Positions 1-8,391 of a DNA stretch of 45,003 bases are shown in pieces (the stretch's first letter is position 1; each line of letters starts with the position of its first letter). This DNA is from Clostridioides sp. (GTDB taxonomy: Bacteria; Bacillota; Clostridia; Peptostreptococcales; Peptostreptococcaceae), in NCBI GenBank assembly GCA_031261505.1, contig JAISJN010000002.1:1-45003 (forward strand), in the 5' to 3' direction. The translations under genes were made by a program, and so were the position numbers. The notes under the pieces are model-generated. The model worked only from the letters and a program-made list of their open reading frames with translations, ran no database searches and had not been told where the DNA came from.

Positions 1-109
1 GAACATTTTTAGGTATTAACCGAACAAAATTCGTATGTTTGTTTGGCTTATTAAGTGTACCCAAAATTATTTTACAAACAAATTCTAAAACTGCTTGACT
101 TTAACTAGC

Positions 110-142
110 TGGTCTGAAAGCGTTGAATCACCATTTAAAAGA
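110..142 (+). repeat. 3' end of the dispersed two-hairpin element (copy 0, partial)
   Basis: The bases CTGAAAGCGTTGAATCACC followed by ATTTAAAA match the 3' tail of the element family seen upstream of argF, cysS, the RpiR gene and the FtsZ-like gene. The 5' half is missing: there is no TTTCAG partner for the CTGAAA arm and no AACTTGAG start, so this is a truncated copy next to other decayed sequence. Confidence 0.6.
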
Positions 143-173
143 TATCCTAGTTCAAAAGACTAAAATGGTATGA

Positions 174-314
174 GCCGCTTATGCAGGTTCTGTTCGTTTC
201 ACCTATTCTGGATATGGAACTAGTCATTCAAAACATGATGAAGTGGGCAGGGATAACAAAAGAACAGCTGAAAAGGGACAAATTTACTATGTGGAATTTG
301 ACAATCAAATATAA
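174..314 (+). pseudogene. Remnant of the 3' end of an unidentified gene
   Basis: After a stop codon at 171-173, an open frame of 46 codons ends at TAA 312-314. It reads like protein, with motifs such as FTYSGYGTSHSKHDEVG and a YYVEFDN end, but has no plausible start codon or ribosome site in frame. It is best read as the tail of a broken gene. The family was not recognised. Bases 1-98 hold another short open frame ending in TGA (96-98) that could be the end of a gene lying outside the window; it is too short to name. Confidence 0.35.
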
Positions 315-368
315 GGTTGTAAATATAGAAAAGAAAATATAGTTTATGAGCGAATGGGGGAGACAAAA

Positions 369-965
369 ATGTTGAATGAAAATACGCCTACGATTTATAC
401 GGAGCGACTTGTGTTGCGGAAGTTTACCTGGGATGACACTGAAGCTTTGTTTGAACTGTTAAGTGATGAGGAAGTGAATCAGTTTTTGCCGTGGTTTCCG
501 GTGAAGTATATGGGTGAAGCTGAGCAGTTTTTGGAAACGAATTATTTGCGTTATTACGAGTTGGACTCAGCGTATAGATATGCTGTTTGTTTGAAAGAGG
601 ACAATAAGGTGATTGGGTACGTTTGCGTGAGCGGTGCGCCGAGTTTTGATTTGGGTTATGGATTGAAGAAGGCGTTCTGGCATAAGGGGATTGCGGTTGA
701 AGCTACTGGTGCCGTTGTTGAACGTATTCGAGCTGCTGGTGTTCCGTATATTACAGCGACGCATGATGTGCATAATCCGTGGAGTGGGAAGGTTATGGAG
801 AAGCTTGGGTTAACGTATCGGTATTCTTACCAGGAACAGTGGATGCCTAAGGATATTGCGGTTACTTTCCGGATGTATCAGGTGAATTTTGATTGGGATG
901 ATGCGAGGGTGTTTGGGAAGTATTGGGATGAGGCTGAGGTTAGGTTTGTTGAGGAAATAGAATAG
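369..965 (+). CDS. GNAT family acetyltransferase, RimJ/RimL type
   Basis: This is a 198-residue GNAT enzyme expected to move an acetyl group from acetyl-CoA to an amine, either a protein N-terminus or a small molecule; the substrate cannot be told. The N-terminal TERLVLRKFTWDD motif is the usual opening of RimJ/RimL-like members, and NPWSGKVMEKLGL near residue 145 is the classic C-terminal acetyl-CoA-binding helix. The ATG at 369 was chosen because GGGGGAG (356-362) sits at the right distance; an in-frame ATG at 354 overlaps that site. Codon use is rich in TTG, GTT and GCG, unlike the AT-ending preference of the core genes, so it may be acquired. It stands alone, followed by a 9-bp hairpin. 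Confidence 0.85.
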   Translation: MLNENTPTIYTERLVLRKFTWDDTEALFELLSDEEVNQFLPWFPVKYMGEAEQFLETNYLRYYELDSAYRYAVCLKEDNKVIGYVCVSGAPSFDLGYGLKKAFWHKGIAVEATGAVVERIRAAGVPYITATHDVHNPWSGKVMEKLGLTYRYSYQEQWMPKDIAVTFRMYQVNFDWDDARVFGKYWDEAEVRFVEEIE

Positions 966-976
966 GATGATTGAAT

Positions 977-998
977 AGCTACCAGGTGACTGGTAGCT
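977..998 (+). terminator. Stem-loop after the GNAT gene, possible terminator
   Basis: AGCTACCAG, a GTGA loop, then CTGGTAGCT form a perfect 9-bp hairpin 12 bases after the stop codon. There is no clear T run afterwards (TGAAAATAT follows), so termination is uncertain. Confidence 0.45.
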
Positions 999-1164
999 TG
1001 AAAATATCGAAAATGTTATAATTGTGATATTGAGATTAGGACTACCCAATGATATAGAAGTGGTCACGCATCGGTTGAAGTTATTATATTTTATCTGTGA
1101 AAGAAAAATAAAAAAACTGTCACACGAGGACAATTTTCCAGTCTAATTTAATGAAAGGAGTCGA

Positions 1165-2040
1165 ATGGAATTGATGAATAAAGAAGAAATGGAGCAGTTG
1201 ATTACAGAAGCAACTACTGGGAATAGCCAAGCATTGGAAACTATTTTAAAAAGTGTACAGAATTTGATTTTCAATTTATCGCTTAGAATGTTGGGGACAG
1301 TGCCAGATGCAGAAGATGCTACTCAGGATATTCTTGTGCGTATAATGACAAACTTAACTTCATTCCGTAAGGAGAGCAATTTTAAAACATGGGTATATCG
1401 GCTTGCCACAAACTATTTGATTGATTATAAAAAATCGATGTTTGCACATTACCCATTGGATTTTGATTATTACTCCAATGATATAAAGAGTGGTTATATA
1501 GAAAATTCAGATGACTTGCTAATGGGTGTTAACAAAGACAAACTTGAGAAGGAATTAAAACAATCCTGTACAAATGTCATGCTTCAATGTTTAGACCCTC
1601 CTACCCGTTGTATTTTTATCTTGGGAACAATGTTTAAAATTGATAGCAGGATTGCAGGGGATATTTTAGATATGACACCAGATAATTATCGCCAAAAACT
1701 CTCAAGAGCGAGAAAAAAAGTTGCTGGTTTCTTATCGTATCACTGTGGTTTAACTGAAACAGGTTTTTGCTCTTGTGAAAAGCGTATTGGTTATGCAATA
1801 AAGCATAATCGCATTTCTCCAAAAAAATTAAGATATGTGAATTTAGAAGAAATGAATCAGGACACACTTATAGATTATACGGAAATCATGGAATCAATTG
1901 ATGAAATATCGGAAGTGTTTTCTGAATTACCAATGTATCGCTCACCTGTATCAGCGAAAAAATTCATTAAAAGGCTGTTGCAATCGCCACGAATAGAAAA
2001 AATACGAGAATTTCAAATGATGGAGGATTCATATGATTGA
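1165..2040 (+). CDS. RNA polymerase sigma factor, ECF-like, with C-terminal extension
   Basis: A 291-residue sigma-70 family protein that would direct RNA polymerase to a small set of promoters. Region 2 lies at about residues 20-95, with the DAEDATQDILVRI helix and the FKTWVYRLATN segment typical of ECF sigma factors. Region 4 lies at about 130-190 (a helix-turn-helix ending in YRQKLSRARKKV). A further 100 residues with FCSCEKRIGYAIKHNRISP extend beyond region 4; that extension recurs in stand-alone Firmicute sigma-like regulators but its job is unknown to me. The AAAGGAG at 1154-1160 supports the ATG. No anti-sigma gene is next to it. Its stop overlaps the next gene by 8 bases, so the two are probably translated together. 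Confidence 0.8.
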   Translation: MELMNKEEMEQLITEATTGNSQALETILKSVQNLIFNLSLRMLGTVPDAEDATQDILVRIMTNLTSFRKESNFKTWVYRLATNYLIDYKKSMFAHYPLDFDYYSNDIKSGYIENSDDLLMGVNKDKLEKELKQSCTNVMLQCLDPPTRCIFILGTMFKIDSRIAGDILDMTPDNYRQKLSRARKKVAGFLSYHCGLTETGFCSCEKRIGYAIKHNRISPKKLRYVNLEEMNQDTLIDYTEIMESIDEISEVFSELPMYRSPVSAKKFIKRLLQSPRIEKIREFQMMEDSYD

Positions 2041-2731
2041 TATAAAACTTATTTTAGATTTTTTGAATGATTTAGAAAATAATAATAACCGAGAATGGTA
2101 TCACGCTCACAAATCAGAGCGTAACTTAGCTATGCTAGAATTTGAAAAATTGCTTCAATTCCTAATTGATGAACTTTCACTTACCGATACTACAATAATA
2201 GGATTACGTCCAAAAGACCTGATATTTAGACTGAATAGGGATACTCGGTTTTCAAAGAATCTTCCTCCATATAAAACGGCATTTTCTGCCCATATTTCAT
2301 CAGCAGGCAGATTCCCTATACCAGCAGGATATTTTATATGCATACAACCGAACAACTCGTTTATTGGTGGTGGTGTTTTTGCAACACAATTCCCCCAGGC
2401 AATAACTCTTGTTAGAGAGCATTTAATAAATAATTCAGTGAAGTTTTTAAATATCATACAGCCAAAGGAATTTTATGGTAATTTTGAGGTGCTAGGTGTG
2501 AAATTGAAAAATGTCCCTAGAGGATATGATAAAGAACATATCCTCGCTGAATACTTAAAACATAAATCGTGGGACATAGAATATCATTTCAGCGACAAAG
2601 AATTGGAATCCTCTGACATAGTTTGCAGAACAATGGTGAATAAATTTAAAATGATGAAAGTCTTTAATGATTTTCTTAATGAGGCTTTAGTTGAATTTAA
2701 AATGCCAGAACGGAAGGCGCAAAAAAAATGA
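2033..2731 (+). CDS. DUF2461 family protein
   Basis: A 232-residue protein of the DUF2461 (TIGR02453) family. Supporting signs are the N-terminal NNREWYHAHKSER motif, the RLNRDTRFSKNLPPYKTAFSA block around residues 66-86, and the AGYFICIQPN beta strand that follows. The family is widespread and its biochemical role is not established; no enzyme motif is obvious. It starts inside the end of the sigma-factor gene (TATGATTGA overlap), indicating one operon. Its own stop overlaps a small hydrophobic reading frame. Confidence 0.82.
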   Translation: MIDIKLILDFLNDLENNNNREWYHAHKSERNLAMLEFEKLLQFLIDELSLTDTTIIGLRPKDLIFRLNRDTRFSKNLPPYKTAFSAHISSAGRFPIPAGYFICIQPNNSFIGGGVFATQFPQAITLVREHLINNSVKFLNIIQPKEFYGNFEVLGVKLKNVPRGYDKEHILAEYLKHKSWDIEYHFSDKELESSDIVCRTMVNKFKMMKVFNDFLNEALVEFKMPERKAQKK

Positions 2732-2903
2732 TTTTACTGTGGGTATTAATAGTTTGGATTGTATTAGGGCTAATAGATATTGCACCAATGATAAAAGTAC
2801 AATGAATTATGGAACTGCAATTTTAGATGTGAGCAAGCCAACGAATTTGAATGGTAACTATTTTAATTGGGACAGTAGTTCTTTTCACACAATAAAATTC
2901 TAG
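2728..2903 (+). pseudogene. Short membrane ORF plus downstream coding relic
   Basis: ATG at 2728 overlaps the DUF2461 stop (ATGA) and opens a 25-codon frame whose first 20 residues are almost all hydrophobic (MILLWVLIVWIVLGLIDIAP), like the start of a small membrane protein; it stops at 2803-2805. In another frame, about 2806-2903 encodes a protein-like segment, LDVSKPTNLNGNYFN, ending at TAG. The two pieces could be halves of one broken gene or two separate remnants. No family is claimed. Confidence 0.35.
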
Positions 2904-2921
2904 TTTAGGCGAGGTGATAAA

Positions 2922-3677
2922 GTGGAAGATTTAAACGCAGACTTTATAAATTTAACAGCAGAAAATGTTGATGAGGAGCATTTGTGTTGTATTATTCGCA
3001 GTAAGAAAGCTCATCTGGGCGTTGAGGCAAAACGGGAATGGCTATCTGAACGGTTAAAAGAAGGCCACGTATTTAGAAAGCTTAATGTTAAAGGTACTGT
3101 GTTCATTGAATATGCGCCACTCGAAATCTCATGGGTTCCTATTATCGGTGAGCATTATTATTACGTTTACTGCTTATGGGTTTTGGGTGAATACAGAGGA
3201 AAAGGTTATGCCAAATCGCTAATGGAGTATGCGATAGAAGATGCAAAAACAAAGGGCAAATCGGGTATTTGCATGCTTGGAGCAAAAAAGCAAAAAGCAT
3301 GGTTATCAGATCAAGCCTTTGTTAAAAAGTTTGGATTTGAAGTAGTTGATACTACGGATGATGGTTATGAATTACTTGCACTTTCCTTTGATGGAACGAA
3401 ACCAAAGTTCGCACAAAATGTTAAAAATCAAATTGAAAATCAAGAACTAACGATATTTTATGATATGCAATGCCCTTATGTTTATCAAAGTGTGGAGAAG
3501 ATAAAGCAATACTGTGAAATGAATGATGAGCCAATATCTTTAATTCAAGTCGACACACTACAAAAAGCAAAAGAGTTGCCCTGTGTCTTTAACAACTTTG
3601 CTGTGTTTTATAAAGGAAAATTTCAGACGGTGAATTTATTAGATGTCGCAACTTTAAAAAGAATACTCAAAAAATGA
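2922..3677 (+). CDS. YoaP-like GNAT acetyltransferase
   Basis: A 251-residue protein with an N-terminal GNAT fold (about residues 5-150) and a C-terminal YoaP-type domain (about 165-250). The acetyl-CoA loop is seen as LGEYRGKGYAKSLMEYAIEDA near residues 88-108. The C-terminal part starts with a thioredoxin-like strand followed by MQCPY, which matches the YoaP C-terminal domain. The substrate is unknown. GTG is the start, with GAGGTGAT at 2911-2918 as ribosome site. It is followed by a strong terminator, so it closes the first accessory block. Confidence 0.82.
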   Translation: MEDLNADFINLTAENVDEEHLCCIIRSKKAHLGVEAKREWLSERLKEGHVFRKLNVKGTVFIEYAPLEISWVPIIGEHYYYVYCLWVLGEYRGKGYAKSLMEYAIEDAKTKGKSGICMLGAKKQKAWLSDQAFVKKFGFEVVDTTDDGYELLALSFDGTKPKFAQNVKNQIENQELTIFYDMQCPYVYQSVEKIKQYCEMNDEPISLIQVDTLQKAKELPCVFNNFAVFYKGKFQTVNLLDVATLKRILKK

Positions 3678-3698
3678 AAATAGAAATATAATTACTTA

Positions 3699-3730
3699 TA
3701 GCACTCTACCAAATCGGTAGGGTGTTTTTA
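3699..3730 (+). terminator. Rho-independent terminator, copy 1 of a repeated pair
   Basis: GCACTCTACC, a 6-base loop, and GGTAGGGTG pair, followed by TTTTTA. The same terminator recurs at 7976-8008 with one base changed; similarity also extends into the flank (about 3747-3773 against 8029-8054). Confidence 0.88.
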
Positions 3731-3817
3731 CGCTCTCCCCCCTGAAATACCAACATTTCAACCCACCTAATTGTTGCTATTTTCCTATAGAACTTTAAAA
3801 TAATGGGTGTAAGTTTT

Positions 3818-3859
3818 CTTTACAACTCCTTTACAATTCCAATATAACAAAAATATAAG
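3818..3859 (+). promoter_or_regulatory. Tandem 11-bp direct repeats and promoter of the ABC/two-component operon
   Basis: CTTTACAACTC (3818-3828) is followed at once by CTTTACAATTC (3829-3839), one mismatch. Directly repeated 10-11 bp half-sites are how OmpR-family regulators bind. The second repeat also supplies a possible -35, TTTACA (3830-3835), 18 bases before a -10, TATAAG (3854-3859). The likely ligand is the response regulator encoded at 5974. Confidence 0.6.
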
Positions 3860-3913
3860 AAAATAGTAGTATAGTTTTCGTAATAGAAAAGAAAACGAAA
3901 CGGAGGCGTAATA

Positions 3914-5302
3914 ATGAGAGTACTAAAACGAGCAAGTATTAAGATTTGGAGGAAAAAGGGAATATCAATCCTATTGCTAGTGATAATGTTGGCATTATTT
4001 GTTACTTCACTGTCATGTAAAATGATTCAAGACAGCGTTGATAAATCAGCGGAAAGTGCAAAAACAGATGTAAGGGCAACAGTAGAAATAGGTTATAACG
4101 AACAAGAAATGATGAGCTCAGGAACATCTGAAGTTGCACTTACGACAGAGTTAGTTGAAAAGTTGAAAAACAATAAATATGTAAAAGAGGTCCATGAAGA
4201 AATTGAATCAACTGTGAATGGTGATTATAAACCAGTTGGAGGTAGCAATCAATCACCTATGAATGGTCAAATTATGGGAAGCGGAACTGAAAATGTCAAT
4301 ATGGATTCGCTATGTGGAACGGTTGTGTCACTTGCAAATATAGAAGACTCCAATTTTGCAACAGGAGATAATAAGCTTGTAAAAGGTGTATATCCTTTTG
4401 ATAGCAACGTAAAAAATGCAGTAATTGTTTCAGATGAATTTGTAAAACAAAACGATCTTAAGATTGGCGATAAAATCCAAGTTCTTGGAATTAGTGCAAA
4501 AAACAAAACTGATTTAGAAATTGTCGGCGTTTTTAAGACATATGTTAAACAATCAGAGATGGATGACTTTTTCCCAGCAGTAGCCGAAAGGAATAAGTAC
4601 TATACTATGCCAAAAACCGCTATTGAGGTGCAAATTTCAGGGAACGAGAAGGAAAATGCAGAACTTAAAAGTATTAAGACTACATTAAAGAATTCAGGAG
4701 ATATTCAAGCATTTATTGCATCTGTAAAAAACGATAAGAGTATAAATTCAAAATATTTGAGATTTAGTTCTGACTTGGAGAAATACAAGACACTTACTAG
4801 CTCGATACAAAAGATTGCAGATGTGGCGAGAGTACTATCCATTATAGTGATTATTTTAGCGACAGGAATTTTGGGGTTGCTTATGATACTATCGTTGAAA
4901 AATAGAAAATACGAAATAGGTGTACTTTTATCATTAGGAGAAAGAAAGGCTGCTGTAATATTACAAATGGTATTAGAAATGGTACTTGTCGCTATTGTAG
5001 CATTTGGAATAGCCTTCAGTGTTAGTGGCGCTTGTGCATCAGGTTTATCCAAGGCAATGATAAATCAATCAAATGTAGAAAGTTCTACAGAAAAAAAAAT
5101 GCAGCAAGGAATTTTATTTGCAGATGATGTTAGCAAAGAAAAAGTCGATCCAATTGAAGAAATTTCAATTAAGCCGATTGGTAAAGATATTTTAATTGAA
5201 ACGGGCATATTAAATGGATTTGTTGTAGTTATTTCTACATTGTTACCAACGATATGGATCTTGCGTAAAAACCCAAAAAAAATAATGCTTAGGGAGGAAT
5301 AA
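3914..5302 (+). CDS. ABC transporter permease, FtsX/MacB type
   Basis: A 462-residue membrane protein with the four-segment FtsX/MacB plan: one N-terminal helix (about 16-35), a large outside domain (about 40-290), then three helices near 300-327, 343-370 and 430-452. The outside domain carries the MacB-like core, with the V-K-G-V-Y-P-F and KIGDKIQVLG motifs. Such permeases work with an ATPase as mechanotransmitters that expel peptides or antibiotics or signal through the membrane. The single-permease, ATPase, regulator, kinase order resembles Vex/Vnc-type loci, but those have two permeases, so this one may act as a homodimer. The ATPase starts 3 bases after its stop. Confidence 0.87.
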   Translation: MRVLKRASIKIWRKKGISILLLVIMLALFVTSLSCKMIQDSVDKSAESAKTDVRATVEIGYNEQEMMSSGTSEVALTTELVEKLKNNKYVKEVHEEIESTVNGDYKPVGGSNQSPMNGQIMGSGTENVNMDSLCGTVVSLANIEDSNFATGDNKLVKGVYPFDSNVKNAVIVSDEFVKQNDLKIGDKIQVLGISAKNKTDLEIVGVFKTYVKQSEMDDFFPAVAERNKYYTMPKTAIEVQISGNEKENAELKSIKTTLKNSGDIQAFIASVKNDKSINSKYLRFSSDLEKYKTLTSSIQKIADVARVLSIIVIILATGILGLLMILSLKNRKYEIGVLLSLGERKAAVILQMVLEMVLVAIVAFGIAFSVSGACASGLSKAMINQSNVESSTEKKMQQGILFADDVSKEKVDPIEEISIKPIGKDILIETGILNGFVVVISTLLPTIWILRKNPKKIMLREE

Positions 5303-5305
5303 GAT

Positions 5306-5956
5306 ATGATAGAAGCAAAGAACATAGAGTTTTCATACGGCAAGAAAAAAGTTTTAAGAAATATAAGCGTTGAATTTGATAAAGGAAAAATGTACGCAAT
5401 TTTAGGAAAGTCAGGCAGTGGAAAAACCACATTACTTTCTATTTTGAGTGGGATTGAAGATATCCAACAAGGACAAATTATTATTGAAGGTAGGTTGATT
5501 AATGCTAAATCAGCTGTAGATTATAGAAAACACATCGGAATCATATTTCAATCGTATAATTTAATTAACTATATGAACTCAATTCAAAATGTAATAATGG
5601 CGCTTGATATAGTAAAATATAAGGGGAATAGAAAAAAGCAAGCGATTAAACATCTTGAGCAACTTGGGATTTTGAAAGAGGATATGACAAAACCATGTAG
5701 TCAACTTTCAGGAGGACAGCAACAAAGAGTTGCAATCGCACGTGCATTGGCTTGTGATTCGTGCATTATTTTTGCGGATGAACCGACTGGAAATCTCGAT
5801 AGTGTTTCTGCAAACCACATTATAGAAATCTTACAGGAATTTGCCGTTAAAAGAGGCAAATGTGTGATTTGTGTAACACATGATGAAAGTTTAGCAAACA
5901 AGGCTAATGAAATTATTCATCTAAAGGATGGAAAGATAATAACTAATACTAATTAA
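5306..5956 (+). CDS. ABC transporter ATP-binding protein, LolD/MacB type
   Basis: A 216-residue ATPase that would power the upstream permease. It has Walker A GKSGSGKTT (near residue 36), the Q-loop in IIFQSYN, signature LSGGQQQR, Walker B CIIFADEPTGNLDS and the H-loop in CVTHDES. The ADEPTGNLD wording is typical of the LolD/MacB/FtsE branch that pairs with FtsX-like permeases. It starts 3 bases after the permease and its stop touches the response-regulator frame, so the four genes form one transcript. Confidence 0.92.
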   Translation: MIEAKNIEFSYGKKKVLRNISVEFDKGKMYAILGKSGSGKTTLLSILSGIEDIQQGQIIIEGRLINAKSAVDYRKHIGIIFQSYNLINYMNSIQNVIMALDIVKYKGNRKKQAIKHLEQLGILKEDMTKPCSQLSGGQQQRVAIARALACDSCIIFADEPTGNLDSVSANHIIEILQEFAVKRGKCVICVTHDESLANKANEIIHLKDGKIITNTN

Positions 5957-5973
5957 TGAAAGAAGGAATGTTA

Positions 5974-6633
5974 ATGCAAAAACACATCTTATTGATTGAA
6001 GATGATGAGGTTATTCATAATTCTCTAAAAAAATTCTTAGTCCAGGAAGGATATCAAGTAAGCAGTGCTTACGATGGAGAAGAAGCACTCGCTTTATTTG
6101 CTGAAAATGATATACAACTCATTTTGCTAGACTTGATTATTCCAAAACTAAGTGGCGAGATGGTATTACGACAAATTAGAAAAGAAAGTAAAGTTCCAGT
6201 TATTGTGATCAGTGCATTAAATGATGAACAAACACAACAATTAGCTTATATGCAGGAGATTGATGATTATGTTTCCAAGCCATTTTCTCTAAAAATTTTA
6301 CTATATAAAATTGCGGCTGTATTGCGCAGGACATATTCTTCTCAAGAAGAGTGCTTTGTCTGGAAAGATGTGGTACTCTATGCTGGAAACTATAAGGTGG
6401 ATTATAAGGGAAAAGAAGTTAATCTCACAGCAAAAGAGTTTGAAATATTAGAAATACTAATGCGAAATATCGGAAGAATTTATACAAGAGAGCAACTTCT
6501 AAATTTACTATGGGACTACGATTTCGATGGATATTCACGAACAATAGATGTACATGTAAAGAATATACGCAAGAAAATTTGCTCTGAAATCATTACGACC
6601 GTTACGAAAATAGGCTATAAGGTGGAAGAATAG
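5974..6633 (+). CDS. OmpR/PhoB family response regulator
   Basis: A 219-residue regulator. The receiver domain (about 1-115) has the acidic pair EDDE at the front, the phospho-accepting Asp in LLLDLIIPK (about residue 52), the T/S position in VISAL and the conserved Lys in VSKPF. The C-terminal winged helix (about 125-217) has LTAKEFEILE and the YSRTIDVHVKNIRKKI recognition region. ATG 5974 is preferred because AGAAGGA (5961-5966) fits it; an in-frame ATG at 5956 overlaps the previous stop. It probably binds the tandem repeats at 3818-3839. The kinase follows 1 base later. Confidence 0.9.
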   Translation: MQKHILLIEDDEVIHNSLKKFLVQEGYQVSSAYDGEEALALFAENDIQLILLDLIIPKLSGEMVLRQIRKESKVPVIVISALNDEQTQQLAYMQEIDDYVSKPFSLKILLYKIAAVLRRTYSSQEECFVWKDVVLYAGNYKVDYKGKEVNLTAKEFEILEILMRNIGRIYTREQLLNLLWDYDFDGYSRTIDVHVKNIRKKICSEIITTVTKIGYKVEE

Positions 6634-6634
6634 A

Positions 6635-7915
6635 ATGAAGAGAATAAATTTATTTTGGAAAACATGGATTGTAACTTTTTTCTCTCTTTTGCTAGCAGGT
6701 TTCATTTTTGTCTTTTCTTATTCTTATTTTGTGCAAATGAGCTACGAAAAGACACAAACAGTTAAATTGCAAGAGTTTAAGCAGAATATAAAAATGGAAA
6801 TAGATAAGAATGGAATTCAAAAAGAACAGTTGTTAAAATATCCTTTACAAGGATGCTTTATTCAGATATTTGAAAATGAGAAACTCATATATCCACCAAA
6901 TGGAGAGGGATTTTTTTTCAAAACAGATGTAGATCCATCTTCTATGAATAATATAATAAATGAAAAAGATTCAACAGAATATTTATTAGATAAATTTGAG
7001 ATACATAATTATACTGTAGAATTGATGATGCCTAAACTTGCTTATTCATATGATTCATTTAAGAATTTTATACCATCGTTTTTAGTAATTGGTCTCGTTT
7101 CAACAGGTATCATTTCTTTTTCATATTCGCTATATTTCTCGAGAAGAATACGTAGCTTGAATCAAAAAATGCAAATAATGAGTAAAATGGAGTATGAAGT
7201 AACCGAGGAAATCCAAGTAGGAGATGAATTGGTAGATTTGGAAAATAATTTAAATGAGATGTATCTCCGACTAAAAAAAGCATTAGACGATAGAGTATTT
7301 TTTACACGAGGGGCAACCCATGAGTTAAAAACGCCAATTATGGCGGTGAGTTCTATGCTTGAGGGAATGATTTGTAACGTGGCTGGATTTGAAAACAAGG
7401 AATATTATCTACAAGAATGCTATTCACAAATGGAGAGTATGTCGAAACTTGTAAATGAAATTCTAGATTTATCTCAAATTAATCAGCTACAAGTTGGGCA
7501 AACAAATTTGTATAAAGTGATGAATGAGTTGATTGCAGTTTATGAAATAATTGCACAAGATAAGGGGTGTAATATTTTGTTTGTCTGTGATAATAAACAA
7601 AAGGAAATAAAGATACTAGAAAATAGTTTGTATAAGGTATTGTCGAATCTATTATCAAATGCACTAAAGTATGCATCCGATAACTCAACCATAAACATTG
7701 AATTAAAAAACGGTAGGTTTTCCATTTCCAATGAATATAGAGGGGAAATAGAAGGAGACATCGAAAAACTTAGTGATCCATTTGTCCAAGGTGAAAATGC
7801 AAAAGAGGGACATGGGTTGGGACTTTATATTGTGAAAACCATTTTGACTTCTGTTGGAATGGAGATGCAGTGTTTTCTAAAAAATCAAATATTTGTTGTG
7901 ACTTTTACAATATAA
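6635..7915 (+). CDS. Sensor histidine kinase
   Basis: A 426-residue membrane kinase, partner of the regulator just upstream. It has two membrane helices (about 8-31 and 142-166) enclosing an outside sensing domain of about 110 residues, a HAMP-like linker, then HisKA with THELKTPI (phospho-His near residue 229), and an HATPase domain with NLLSNALKYA (N box) and GHGLGLYIV (G2 box). The D-box region is shortened (LSDPFVQGE present). The outside domain is larger than in BceS-type intramembrane sensors, so it may sense a ligand directly. A terminator follows. Confidence 0.9.
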   Translation: MKRINLFWKTWIVTFFSLLLAGFIFVFSYSYFVQMSYEKTQTVKLQEFKQNIKMEIDKNGIQKEQLLKYPLQGCFIQIFENEKLIYPPNGEGFFFKTDVDPSSMNNIINEKDSTEYLLDKFEIHNYTVELMMPKLAYSYDSFKNFIPSFLVIGLVSTGIISFSYSLYFSRRIRSLNQKMQIMSKMEYEVTEEIQVGDELVDLENNLNEMYLRLKKALDDRVFFTRGATHELKTPIMAVSSMLEGMICNVAGFENKEYYLQECYSQMESMSKLVNEILDLSQINQLQVGQTNLYKVMNELIAVYEIIAQDKGCNILFVCDNKQKEIKILENSLYKVLSNLLSNALKYASDNSTINIELKNGRFSISNEYRGEIEGDIEKLSDPFVQGENAKEGHGLGLYIVKTILTSVGMEMQCFLKNQIFVVTFTI

Positions 7916-7975
7916 GTATTTACGTTACTGATATTAAGATTTTGCTTAAGCATGGAATAATAAGATGAAAAAATG

Positions 7976-8008
7976 TAGCACTCTACCAAATTGGTAGGGT
8001 GTTTTTTT
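7976..8008 (+). terminator. Rho-independent terminator, copy 2 of the repeated pair
   Basis: GCACTCTACC, AAATT, GGTAGGGTG and a run of T's. It is nearly identical to the terminator at 3699-3730 on the other side of the ABC/two-component cassette. Confidence 0.88.
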
Positions 8009-8105
8009 AATGTTCTCAAATCCTTACAATATCAACATTTCTACCCACCCAATTTACCCGAGTACCCAAATTGTCATTGTATCAAAGACAGCGTCTTAAT
8101 ATAAT

Positions 8106-8179
8106 CGCTGTGTACCAAACGGTACGCACGGTGGTGTGAGATGTCAGTTAATCAAATCATGATTAGCTTCATACTCGAT
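8106..8179 (+). ncRNA. Remnant of a group II intron: domains V and VI
   Basis: Bases 8108-8131 fold as CTGTGTACC / GGTACGCACGG with a two-base bulge and a four-base cap, the shape of group II domain V. The next stretch, GGTGTGAGA to CATACTCGATT, contains TTAATCA/TGATTAG and GAG/CTC pairs with an unpaired A near the 3' end, as in domain VI with its branch point. The phrase ACGGTGGTGTGAGA...TACTCGAT is what I recall from the 3' ends of clostridial group II introns. No reverse transcriptase or 5' part is present, so only the stump is left. Confidence 0.65.
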
Positions 8180-8180
8180 T

Positions 8181-8217
8181 GTAAGTTGTACCATTTTACC
8201 CGTAAGTTGTACCATTT
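8181..8217. repeat. Two direct repeats of GTAAGTTGTACCATTT, insertion-sequence end-like
   Basis: The 16-bp sequence occurs at 8181-8196 and again, perfectly, at 8202-8217 (21-bp period). Multiple direct repeats of this size and spacing are typical of the ends of IS21-family elements, so this may be a stranded IS end. No transposase gene is nearby. It sits directly after the group II intron stump. Confidence 0.5.
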
Positions 8218-8391
8218 AAGAATTTTATTGGGATATATGTGATATATTATAATATCTATGATATATTGTAATTGTAAGGATTCCTACAATCTAAAGGAGT
8301 GTAGGGCATATTTCTCACGGACGCATTAAAAATATACGGAATAGTTTAACAATATCATAGAATTTATAACTATTCTCAGGGGGGTAATTTT

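Noticed and set aside
810-1133. Minus-strand frame of 107 codons opposite the first GNAT gene
   Set aside because: A shadow of the GNAT gene for most of its length, low in complexity and without a ribosome site.
2691-2903. A 70-codon frame overlapping the DUF2461 end, read as one gene
   Set aside because: Its first 12 codons overlap the real DUF2461 coding sequence in another frame and it has no ribosome site; only its last part looks like protein, so it is treated as a relic.
3914-7915. Bacitracin-type BceAB-RS locus
   Set aside because: The permease has the four-helix FtsX/MacB plan and 462 residues, not the ten-helix BceB form, and the kinase has a sizeable outside domain.
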